A stretch of DNA of 64,000 nt. Source: Orychophragmus violaceus (Eukaryota > Streptophyta > Magnoliopsida > Brassicales > Brassicaceae). The notes beneath the pieces are model-generated. The model did not search any database and was not told where the DNA came from. It saw only the letters and a program-made list of their open reading frames with translations. Positions 54,833 through 64,000 of this stretch are shown in pieces. The position numbers were made by a program, and so were the translations under genes. Each line of letters starts with the position of its first letter. The stretch's first letter is position 1. The stretch lies in contig CM058232.1 of NCBI GenBank assembly GCA_030180135.1, forward strand, positions 91,872,630-91,936,629, given 5' to 3'.

Positions 54833-57239
54833 CGAACTTCATGTGTCGATCATTATCCTCGAGAGTTCGACATCTCCCACTACTAGACAAACGAGGGGAG
54901 CGTCATCGTGTGGTTTGTCGAGATTACTTGTCTCGCTCTCGTGGAAAGTGATATCGTGGGCTGGACCTAATATTGGGATTTCCCCCCTTTGTCGGTCTCG
55001 ACTCTTCTTTGAAAAGCTTTGATTGAATTGACCGAGTCTCGGCAAAGCTTGGAGCCCCCGAAGATGAAGTTGACTCGTTTAGGGGGTATGGCCCGTACAC
55101 CCCCACCCCCCCCCCAGAGACAAGGGAGATTGATCCGTGAGCGTAAACTCTTGACAGGAGCCGGAGGTGGAGATAACGCCGAACCTCCTGGGGTGCCGCA
55201 CAAGCTGAGCTCACCGAGAATGACCTCGACTCGCTTTCGCGACCCCTGAGTGAGTGTTTCGGGAGATTCCGGCTCCTTTGACAGTTCTCGCTTGTTCTGA
55301 GAGGATTTTTGGTGTTTGGTCTGCTTACTTTCCATTTTGTCATTCCTCCTAAACTTCTGATTCTTGTTTGTTTTCGGACTCTCACTTTTGAGCCTCGGCT
55401 TTAGCTCGAGTATAGCACTCTTCAGTCGAATGTCCTCTTTTGTTGTGAAAATCACAGAATTTTTCCTTGTCGAACTTGAATTTCTTCGAGCTCTTCAGGC
55501 TCTCGACTACATTGATGTTTCCTGATTTACGGGAATCCTTTTTTGAGTTCGGGTTTTGCGAGCCAGACGGGTTCTTTTCTTTTCGTTGCTTTTCTCTGAG
55601 GGCCGTGGTTTCGTCCTCGAGGCGAGCGAAGGCCGATGCGCGATGAAGGGCGTTATCGAGTGTTTGAGGTTCGCGGACTGGTATTTCCTCGCGGAATCTG
55701 GTCGAATACCACAGTCCACGTCTCAGTTCTTCTATAGCTACTTTATCTCGTGGGTTTGCGATTTTGAATTTTATTTCCTTAAATCGGTCGATGTATGAGC
55801 GAAGTGTCTCGTCAGGTTTCTGAGCGACGCCAAATAGAGCTGCCTCAGTAGTCTTTACCTCTATTAAGACGGAGTATTGTTTGAGGAAAGCCGTCATGAA
55901 CTGGGTGAAGTTGTCGATGGACCTTTCTTCCAGTCCGGCAAACCATTCTAGGGTGGAGCCCGATAGGTTTTCGGCGAAGAGCCTGCAGAAAGCCGGCTCT
56001 TTTTCCTCATCGGTAAGGTATACCCTTGCCATTGCCAGTTGGAATGCCCTTATATGGGCTTTCGGGTCCGATTTTTCAGAGAACTCTGGAAATTTCGTTT
56101 TCTTGATTTCCCAGATTCTTGCAAAGGCCATCCGGTCTGTGAACGGCGTTTGTCGCGTTTCTTCAATCACTCGATCGATGTCGGGTGCCGCGCTTGTTGC
56201 CATGTGAACTTTCGAGCTCACACTGACGAACTGGGCCTTAGCCTGCTCAATGTATTGTCTAAGCATATCGTGTTCATCGCCTACTGTAGGTGCAAACTGG
56301 GCTTGTGCCTGATTGGACGTTTGTTCCAGGAAAACGGGGTCGAGAAGATCGATTGTTTGAATCGATCTTGTCTGGTCGACCTGCGGCGTTTGGAACTGTA
56401 TTGTATTTCATCCGTTAAGATGTCCCGAGCTCGAGACGAAAGCAGAGCCTCCTAGTTGCCTCGGCCAGATATTGGAGTTATTCGGAAAGGTGGTGGCCCG
56501 GGTAATGGTCGGTTTCCCGATCCGGTTGGATCCGTGACCATTGAACTCGAACTGAATGGAGTCGGTATCGTGATAGGGGTCATTATAGGGCAGAGGCCGT
56601 TACTTGACGTATTAGCGAAATTTCCCGACGCTCCCGGGGGATTTACTACTTAGGAGAAGTCCAAGCGTGTACACGGTGGAGGACTTATGGGGGTTCGTGG
56701 ATCACGTGTTGATCTACCCCCTGGTTTTGGCTGGCGAGCTCTTCAAGACGGGCGTTAATGCGCCGTTCCTGTTCATCGATCTGCGCGGCCAGAGAACGGT
56801 TCACGATCTCTTGGGCCCATGCGCTTGCCTCGTTGTTTCTCGTTCGGTTTACCAATAGGCTTAACATTGAACGGATTTAAGCGAGGTCGTCCAAACCTTG
56901 TCGCTGTGGAGCAAAAGGCAGTGGCGAATTAGGCCTGGTTATTCCAGATCCACCTCCTGAGACGGGGGAGGAAATTGAATCATTTCTCATCTACACCCAG
57001 TTTCAGCTCGGATCGTTAGTTCCTGACAAAACATTTGTCGGAGTCTGGCTCGTCTCGATTGTTTGAGCGACCGAGCCGGTCGGTGCTGAAGTCATGGAGA
57101 CTGAGGCAGAGCTCGTCAACATGCCATCGGTCTGACCCGTGGTTCTTAACCCGGTGGTGTTCTGAGGAACGTTGTCGGCCGTTTGAGGGTGGTTGACTGG
57201 TGGTGTGGCGCTGGGAGAGCCAGATTGGTCGGGATTCAT
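54833..57239 (-). pseudogene. Element T gag and protease active site
   Basis: On the minus strand the gag start is at 57239 (MNPDQSGSPSATPP), a low-complexity S/T/Q-rich N-terminus that soon loses frame. Traces follow at 56867-56685 (EQERRINARLEELASQ). From 56266 to 55382 a 294-aa frame carries the Ty3 Gag domain (HIRAFQLAMARVYLTDEEKE, GSTLEWFAGLEERSI, FKIANPRDKVAIEELRRGLW) and a knuckle-like FCDFHNKRGHSTEECY. After more frame changes the protease begins near 54950 (DDAPLVCLVVGDVELSRIMIDT). The active-site triplet is broken: the codon after DT is TGA (54847-54845), where glycine is expected. G interrupts the gene ten bases later. Confidence 0.85.
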
Positions 57240-57313
57240 CTCAATCTATCGGATCTAAGATCTGATTCTTAAGACAGGAAAAGCTATAGAAAGTCCCCAC
57301 AGTCGGCGCCAAA
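57240..57313 (-). other. Element T leader and primer binding site
   Basis: The complement of the primer site reads TCCCCACAGTCGGCGCCA at 57294-57311, 2 nt from the LTR. The TGGCGCC start followed by a G-rich end is typical of Tat elements; I cannot assign the tRNA with confidence. Confidence 0.75.
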
Positions 57314-57847
57314 TGTGAGATCTGAGATTCACACCAAGAATTTGTAATCGTGGATTTGGACTTTTGGATATAGAATTGGTATAGATTTCCTATGAATCAA
57401 AGACTTTATTGAGATTAATCGTCGAGATAGAACAAACACAATCGAATAGAGAGTACAAAGTATGATAATCGAGCTATCTAGTCGAAATGTTCTTAATTAT
57501 GGAATGTCCTGAATGAATCGCCACTTCTTCTCTAAATACTCTCGACTATCATCTTCTTGTTTCGATATTTCGGCCTCGTTGTGATAGCGATCTCCTGGTT
57601 TTGCGTAGATCAATTGAACCATCGAAGACAAGGTCGCTCTATCTCCACATCGTCTCCTACCGAGCTCGAGCTCGATCACCTCTTACTTCGGCGTTGCTTG
57701 GGCCTTGTCAAGATGTTGATCGTATGGGCCCAACAAAGGATAACGGTCGATCTCTCCGTCTTGATTATGGAGCGGGCTCATGATTATGGGCCTTTGTTTT
57801 ATTTGTTAATGGCCCAGATTTTTTAGAGGGAAATCCAGTACCAACAA
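57314..57847 (-). repeat. Element T 5' LTR
   Basis: This 534-bp LTR in minus orientation runs from TGTTGGTACTGG (57847 leftward) to GATCTCACA (57314). The right boundary is inferred from the TGTTGG start; its partner LTR is outside the window. ATCAT at 57848-57852 should be the target duplication. Confidence 0.75.
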
Positions 57848-57850
57848 TCA

Positions 57851-58351
57851 TCAGCTGGCAAAAATACTCATTGGATGAATCTTGCGAGTTTCAAAATATT
57901 TTACCCTTTGATCCTCTCCTTGAGACCCAAAAATTGGATTGAAGTTCCACTTCAATGGTTTCAACCGGCTTGGATCCTTATTATCTATTTGCTTGACCGT
58001 CTTGCGATTCTCTATTCTTAGATCCGCTTGCAAGAGAATCGAAGAATAAGAAATACCCTCTATTTCCATGACTTGTTTGAACGCCAATTGTTCGAGTTCA
58101 TCGAGTTGAGTTTCCGAGTAGGTGGGTCCGTCTTTTCAGCTTACCGATTTGTCGACGGAGACTTCCATTTCCTGAGGAGGAACCTCAATCGTGGTTGGAT
58201 TTGAGTTTTGACTACTCGAGGTGTAGTGAATCGGCTTCGAGGTTGTTGTTGCTTTCTCAGGTGCGAGTCGGCGGTGGGTAAATCGATGAAGAGCTGCGAG
58301 TGTCATAAGGCCGTCGTCTGGTTGAGATTTTCTTGGTCGCTTAGAAGCCAT
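57851..58351 (-). pseudogene. Unrecognised ORF with one in-frame stop, next to T
   Basis: An ATG in good context (ATTCCATGGCT) at 58351 opens a frame (MASKRPRKSQPDDGLMTLAA) that stops with TGA at 58138-58136. The same frame is open again right after it to 57851 (SYSSILLQADLRIENRKTV; FETRKIHPMSIFAS). The stop lies beside GTAAGC, a possible splice donor, but the frame does not need an intron. The N-terminus is basic and then S/T/P-rich, with no signal peptide. The end touches the T insertion site. It could be the first part of a host gene or of another retrotransposon ORF. I recognise no family. Confidence 0.4.
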
Positions 58352-58470
58352 GGAATCGCCGAGAGCAAGGGTACTTTGCTAGAGTTTCTAATGTTGAGTG
58401 AGAGTGAGATGTGACTCTTAAATTAACCGCGTACCAAATAATTAGTCTGAGCGGAAGCAAGAAGCTAGAC
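58352..58470. other. Flank between the unrecognised ORF and the solo LTR
   Basis: This would be the upstream region of the minus-strand ORF. It includes a GAGTGAGAGTGAGA stretch but no clear TATA box. It ends with TAGAC, the left duplication of the solo LTR (58466-58470). Confidence 0.4.
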
Positions 58471-59634
58471 TGATATGCTCGGAGTTTTAAATTCCCTAAG
58501 GTCAACTGCAAGTGCACAGAACAATTGTAGTATCTAGGGGTCGAACCACAGAGACTCAAGAAATCCTATGATAGACTATAGAACGTCAAGTTAAGCTAGG
58601 AGAAACAATTAAGAAAGTAAGTAACTAAGAAGAAAGTAAATCAATAGCAAGAACGGTTTGTAAGCAATCAACTAAAAGAGCTAAGTCTAGGGAGTTCTCA
58701 GGAAATCAGACAAGCAGATCAGATAATCAGTCAGGATCAAATTAAGTTCGGTTCTAGAACTCAAACACGGATATAGAACTATCCAAATTTCGTTGCGAGA
58801 ATTCTCTAAGTCTAATTAGTAGAAACCCAAATTTCTTTGCAATTCCTAACAGATTAAACTTGCCTTAAGTGTAAGTTCGATATGTTCACAATTCAATTAA
58901 ACCAAATTTCTTTGCAGATAATTAAATTGCTCAACCTAAATAGTTCAGATTCTAAATTACACTTTCGTGTCAATTTATAAACCAAGAGTCTAGATTCTAA
59001 GTGATCAGATTAAAAACTAGTATTAAGCACAATTCAGGTTGAAGAATAAACAAATCTAGCAAGTCATGAAATCCCTAACGAGAATCCCTAAACCTAATTA
59101 TGAATCTACTCAGACATGATTAATGAAAACATAATCAATGAATAAATAAATTGCATTAAAGAGAGTAAAGAAACAAAGGGGTTCGAAATTTTCTCCAAAA
59201 GCAGGAAGCAATACAGGTTCAGATCAGCCCCCAAAAAGCTCTAAAAACTCTCAGCTCAAAGTATAAAAGCGTATGTAAAACGTATCTAGAATTAAACACC
59301 AAAAACCTAATTATAAAGCTCTAATCACGGGTGGGGCTTCTTTGTAATTATTGGAAACTTCTGGGCCAAAGTGAAATTTCCAAAGTCTTCATTAAACCGC
59401 CGAAGATAAATCCATCTCGCATGTATGTCGATTGATGCAATCCCCTGTTTTGGACAGTGAACTCTATCTCTCCGGTTAAATCTCCAAAATGCTCCAGAAA
59501 GCGTCATAATCACCAAATCCACTCCAAACGTGCATATATCTAATAATACCTGTAAATGACTCTAAAGAAACACCAAAAGACTCTAAAACATACTTATATC
59601 ATGGTCTAAAACCGATGAAAACCATGATATATCA
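58471..59634 (-). mobile_element. Solo LTR of an Athila-type element
   Basis: This 1164-bp reverse-oriented LTR (TGATATGCTC to ATATATCA) is related to those of A, B, E, F and H throughout, with the same 'tttctttgcaattcctaacag'-type phrases and terminal hairpin. TAGAC at 58466-58470 is repeated exactly at 59635-59639. There is no internal sequence, so the element was lost by recombination between its LTRs. It is more diverged than the others, and its CGATCG pair has decayed to one weak core near 59435. Confidence 0.9.
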
Positions 59635-59639
59635 TAGAC

Positions 59640-60648
59640 CTAATACGCCACACATTAAAAAAACAACATCCTCATTGAATTTGCATATATAACACAATGG
59701 AATATTATGTGCACTGCAACATATTGAGTGCTTCTGATGTAGTCTCTAGTGAGCATTCAACACATGCATTTTGTACAGTTGGACACATAAGGACCTCATG
59801 ACTACTTTAGTGCATATAGAAAATCTTGAGTTCATGATCAATTTTACTCAGTATTGATGAAATTCCAACTTTTTCTATCATGAAAAGAGTGTCCCACATC
59901 GTCTGAATATGTTACTCCATACCTTGTGGCAGTTTTTGAAAATGATCAATAAGCAGATTGAGTGATCTATGAGAGACTACACTTTCTCCTAACCTTTGAC
60001 ATACTCCTCCTGACAAGTGTGATTGTGCTTAGACTGAGCTTCTCACTCTAGTGAGTTGCATTCTTCTTCAACTGGATTTCAGAGAGCACTCTTTTTGCTA
60101 CATTCTCTGAATCCTTGTTTGATTTTCTACAATACTATTGTGTCCTAGACAGTTATTCTCCAAGCGACTTTCAGAAGGCACTTTTCTACTCTCATTCTCT
60201 AGTCTCTTTCTTGATCCAAACAATGATCGAGTGCAATCTTTCCCCCCTTTTTTGTTGTTGTTGGCTCATCCTTTTTTTGCTTTTGATGATTGAAAGAATG
60301 AATCGAGTGTTCTTCTCTTCAGGCATTTGATCTTTCTGTTTTGAATTGAATACACTCTCTCTCCTTTTTTTGTTTCTTACATGGGTCATCCCTTTTTTAC
60401 TTTTGATGAATAGAGAGAGTGTATCAATTGCCCTTTTTCTTTTCTTCTGCTTGTCCTTGCACAGTCACTTTCCTTGTCTAACCTCCCAGAGAAGTCTATA
60501 GCCGTTTAAGTCATGAAAAGCAGCTATTTCCACTGTCACTACAAATTGTATGAGGTTTTTGAAATGGATATACACAGGGGATTAAAACACCAGATTATGA
60601 AGTTCACTTTTGACATCTGAGTTTACCCTCTCTTTATGACAGAACCTG
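59640..60648 (-). other. 3' region of copia J with repeated polypurine tracts
   Basis: No gene is seen. On the minus strand, between J's RNase H stop and the left, there are several purine tracts (their complements at about 60237-60257, 60268-60285, 60355-60377, 60387-60400 and 60427-60445). Part of this is an imperfect duplication of about 110 bp, and inverted arms lie at about 60345-60360 and 60410-60425. Repeated polypurine tracts before the 3' LTR are a known trait of Sireviruses. I could not place the LTR start. Confidence 0.5.
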
Positions 60649-63600
60649 TCAAAATTCACACATACCAAGAACTTTGCGCAGATTCACAAATGTGTTAAAT
60701 TCAAGAGCTTTAATGAATATATTTTCAAGTTGTTTCTCAGAGGCTACATGCACTATTTTGACAAGTTTTTCCTCAACTAGTTCTCTGACAGAGTGATGCC
60801 TTATATCTTTGTGTTTAGTACGAGAATGCTGCACATGATTCTTAGATATGTTAATAGCACTCATGTTATCACAATGCACAAGTATTGTTCCATAGGTCAT
60901 ACAATAATCATCAAGCATGTGTTTCATCCATATCAGTTAAGTGCAGCAGCTACCAAGAGCAATGTACTCAACATCTGCTGTTGAAAGTGTGATGCAGTTT
61001 TTCTTCTTGTTGTGCCAAGAGATCATGTTGTTTCCCCGAAACAAATAGATTCAAGATGTTCTCTTCCTGTCATCTATACTTCCAGCCCAATCAGCATCGC
61101 AGTAACCAACCAGATTTGTATTGGTGTCTTTTGTGTAGAACATTCCCAAGTTTGTTGTCCCCTTTACATATTTGATGATGTGTTTCACTGCAGCAAGATG
61201 TGATTCTTTAGGAGATGCTTGGTATCTTGCAAAGACTCCAACACTGTGACATAGATCAGGCCGACTTGATTTCAAGTACAAAAGACTCCCTATCGTGGCT
61301 CGGTACATCTTTTCATCCACCTTAACTCCTTCTATATTCAGAGATAGTTTTGACGTAGTACTCATTGCAGTTCGAGAATCCTTACTAGTTTGCATTCCAA
61401 ATCGGGTTATCAGGTTTCTGGCGTAAGTGCTTTGTCAAACGAAAATCCCTTCATATGTTTGCTTCACTTGTAAACCCAATAAATAGTTTAGTTTTCCACA
61501 CATGCTCATCTCAAACTCACTGGTCATGTCCTTCACAAACTGATTAACCGGGTTCTGTCGTGTGCTTCTAAAAACAATATCATCCATGCTTCACAGAGAA
61601 TAAACAGGGTCTTGTCAATAGTACCTCTGCTGAAACCAGACTTTAGAAGAAATGAGGTTAATCTCTCATACCAAGCTCTTGGAGCTTGCTTCAATCCATA
61701 GAGAGCTCTTTTCAGCTTGTAAACATGATCTGGAAACTTTGGATTCTCAAATCCTTTAGGTTGTGCAACATACACTTCTTCTTGCAAGATTCCATTAAGA
61801 AATGCACTTTTGACATCCATCTGATATAATTTAATTTTCAGCTTGCAAGCTATTCCAAATAGCAACCGAATGGTTCTAGTCTTGCCACATGTGCAAAGGT
61901 TTCATCAAAGTCCACTCACTCTATCTGACAATATCCCTTTGCAACCAGCCTGGCCTTGTTTCTCACAATGTTTCCATCTTCATCAATTTTGTTCTTGAAG
62001 ATCCATTTTGTTCCAACAACATTGACATGTTCAGGCTTTGGAACTAAATCCCAGACATTGTGTCTTACAAACTGATCCATTTCTTCATGCATAGCATACG
62101 TCCATAATTCATCATCTAATGCCTTTTTCACATCTTTGGTTCTTCTAGTGACACAAAGCAGGCTAATTTGACCATCGTTTTGAAATCAAGTTTGATTTTC
62201 CTAGTTTTCCTTTCATCATCTAGCTCTCCAAGAACATCTGAAGCTGAGTGATTCCTAGGTACAATAGGTTTCCTTATGCTTAGATCCCTTGGTGATGGAG
62301 GAGTTTCTGCTTTGACTTCGGTTTCATCTAACTCATTCTCCTCTGTTGCTTGTCTGTGTACGTCACTATTTTCTTGTGTAAGATCACCAATAACTGTGCA
62401 ACCTTTGTCACCAAACACTACATTCACATATTCGCAGACAATTCTTGATGTCCTGTTATACACCCGATATGTCATACTGTTGGTAGAATATCCCAAGAAT
62501 ATTCCTTCATTACTCCTAGAGTCAAATTTCCAAGATTGTTCTTATTATCCAGTATGTAGCACACATATCCAAATACATGAAAGTAGCTCAGAATTGGTTC
62601 TTTCCTTTCCATATCTCATAAGGTGTGGTCTTAGTTCCTAGTTTTACATATACCTAGTTGATAATGTAACAGGCGGTGTTAATCGCTTCAGCCCAGAAAC
62701 GTGTAGAGACATTGTTCCCATACATCATAGCCCTTGCCATTTCCTTTCAAGTTCTGTTTTTCCTTTCCACAACTCCATTCTGTTGTGGAGTTCTAGGAGC
62801 AGCAAACTGATGTTGAATTCCATGTTTGTGACAAAACTCCTTGAATTCTTCATTTTGAAATTCCCCTCCATGATCACTTCTGATTTGCAGTATGTTACCT
62901 TTTGAAGTTTGTAACTGAAGTGCCAGGATTTTGAAGCTCTCAATTGCATATGACTTCTCTCTTAGAAACCGTACCCAAGTGAACCGTGAGAAGTCATCAA
63001 CCATGACAAAAATGTATTTTTCCCATTTATGCTTTCAGTCTGGACTAGCCCCATCAGATCCATATGAACCAAGTCAAGAATCTTTTTTGAACTTATATCT
63101 ACTATTTTTATGTCTTACTTTGATTTTTACCATGGTAACACCCTCTGCAAGTCGTATATGTGCTCTTTTCGAGTCTAGGGACGCCTCTGACCACTTCTGC
63201 ATTCACAATTCTATGCAGTCCTTGTGTGTTAATGTGTCCAAGTTTTCTATGCCACATATCAAGCTGTGATTCGAAAACAAACATACATTTATTCAAATAT
63301 TTCACATGTAATAGTTATTCCCAGACCTTATACCCATTAACACAACACTACCTTGCTGATCAACTGCCTGACACTCTGTCTTAGTGAATATCAAATTTAA
63401 CCCTTCATCACATAGCTGGCTGATACTGATTAAGTTGGCTTTGAGACCCTCAACATAGTAAACATTCACTAATGAAGGTTGTTCCTCATCATCAATCTTT
63501 CCCATACCTAGGATTCTTCCTTTAGAACCATCTCCGAAAGTTACTTTTCCTCCTTTAACTTCTGAATAAGACTTTAGACTTTCTCTTTTTCCTGTCATAT

Positions 63601-63970
63601 GCCGAGAACACCCACTGTCAAAGTACCATGCACAATTTCTTTTTTTTGCGGATGATGTATAAGCAACATTTCCCACAGCTTCATCTGAATCCGATTCATT
63701 TGTCTCAACATCATCCGTAATGACAAAGTTACACACGACCTCCTGTTGTGGTTCAGTTATCAACACTGTTACTACAACACTATCATCACCCTTCTTATTC
63801 GTTAGATATAAATCTGCTTTGGCAATCCATACCTTACCAAACTTTTTGGGTTCCAGATAGCATATGTTCTGTGACCATGCCTCACGCATCTTGTTCTTCA
63901 ACATATAACAATTCCTCCTTATGTGGTCATATCCTGTGCAATAGTAGCTACCTCTCTTCTGTCTGAACAT
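60649..63970 (-). pseudogene. Element J: Sirevirus-type copia pol, decayed
   Basis: On the minus strand in order: a knuckle remnant (YYCTGYDHIRRNCY, first Cys lost, 63940), protease (WYFDSGCSRHMTGKRESLKS, about 63620), pre-integrase (WHRKLGH and CRGCYHGK, about 63250-63130), integrase (DDFSRFTWVRFLREKSYA, RSDHGGEFQN, TPQQNGVVERKNRT, 63004-62747), RT (GTKWIFKNKIDEDGNIVRNK, about 62010; YQMDVKSAFLNGILQEEVYV, about 61830; YGLKQAPRAWYERL, about 61690) and RNase H (YCDADWAGSIDDRKRTS, about 61100; LVHCDNMSAINISKN, about 60880; stop at 60649). At least six frameshifts or stops break it, and the RT region around YVDD is missing or scrambled near 61560. The WYxDSGCSRHMTG and NISKNxVQHSRTKHxDIRHH motifs place it in the Sirevirus lineage. 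Gag lies beyond the window. Confidence 0.88.
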
Positions 63971-64000
63971 ACTGGCTCCTGAACCTTGAGTTGTAAACCT
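63971..64000 (-). other. Element J, continuation beyond the window
   Basis: The last 30 bases continue the J coding strand upstream of the knuckle; too little is visible to say more. Confidence 0.5.

Larger units (their letters stand above)
35970..57847 (-). mobile_element. Element T: Tat-type Ty3 retrotransposon, split by A, H and G
   Basis: T is read on the minus strand: LTR (57847-57314), primer site, gag, protease, RT, two RNase H regions, integrase, a spacer, and an ORF on the opposite strand. A second, unrelated-looking RNase H after the RT and an antisense ORF after integrase are known marks of Tat elements. G interrupts the protease and H the RT; A interrupts the antisense ORF, so T's 3' LTR must lie left of the window. 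About 7.9 kb of T itself is in view. All reading frames are damaged. Confidence 0.82.

Noticed and set aside
55019..55249. Plus-strand proline-rich ORF including a run of C at about 55100-55118
   Set aside because: It lies opposite the T gag-protease remnant, and the C run is a simple repeat.
60115..60330. Plus-strand ORF of 71 aa in the J 3' region
   Set aside because: It is low-complexity, hydrophobic and made of T-rich tracts that are the complement of purine tracts.

Overview
The window is plant nuclear DNA made almost entirely of LTR retrotransposons, most of them inserted inside one another. I see no host gene, rRNA, tRNA gene or CRISPR. Ty3 elements of Athila and Tat type, initiator-Met primer sites in the Ty1/copia elements and a Sirevirus-type copia all point to a flowering plant. 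A Brassicaceae genome is my best guess, but the sequence does not prove it. Elements are lettered here for reference.

Layout. T (minus strand, Tat-type Ty3) forms the frame of the right two thirds, from 35970 to its 5' LTR at 57314-57847; its left end lies outside the window. Element A (plus, Athila-type Ty3) appears to sit in T's antisense extra ORF: A's integrase tail and 3' region fill 1-1965, and its 3' LTR is split into 1966-2155 and 34968-35969. B (plus, 2156-34962, duplication TGCAT) is inside A's LTR. C (plus copia, 7209-34879, duplication TCCCT/TCCAT) is inside B's 3' LTR. C's gag-pol is cut twice: by D (plus copia, 11359-18452, TGTGG) and by E (minus Athila-like, 19196-32434, ACAGT/ACAAT). 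F (minus Athila-like, 25257-31870, TCTAG) is inside E's 5' LTR. In T, H (plus Athila-like, 40102-46701, TTGAC) splits the reverse transcriptase and G (plus copia, 47491-54832, CGAAC) splits the protease at its active site. To the right of T come an unrecognised minus-strand ORF, a solo Athila-type LTR (58471-59634, TAGAC) and a decayed minus-strand Sirevirus-type copia, J, running to the window end.

How the elements relate. C once encoded a full copia gag-pol. D and G keep Gag but share the same wrecked pol with the same internal RT deletion, so they look like a non-autonomous family moved in trans. H, E and F encode only Gag plus an aspartic protease and no polymerase; B keeps only a linker and tail of Gag. 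A is the only Athila-type element here with pol sequence. By eye, LTR pairs differ by about 1.5% in B, 1.3% in C, 1.2% in E, 0.9% in F, 0.8% in D, 0.2% in H and not at all in G, an order that fits the nesting.

The most unusual signal is a paired CGATCG palindrome (or a close variant) whose two copies are 20-22 bp apart, most often exactly 21. More than thirty pairs occur in LTRs, leaders, gag and 3' regions of A, B, E, F and H and also in the unrelated copia C, but not as pairs in D, G, T or J. Other shared structures are a covarying hairpin at the LTR start, a stem-loop just after the coding region, repeated polypurine-like G tracts, and a likely 5'-leader intron in C, D and G.
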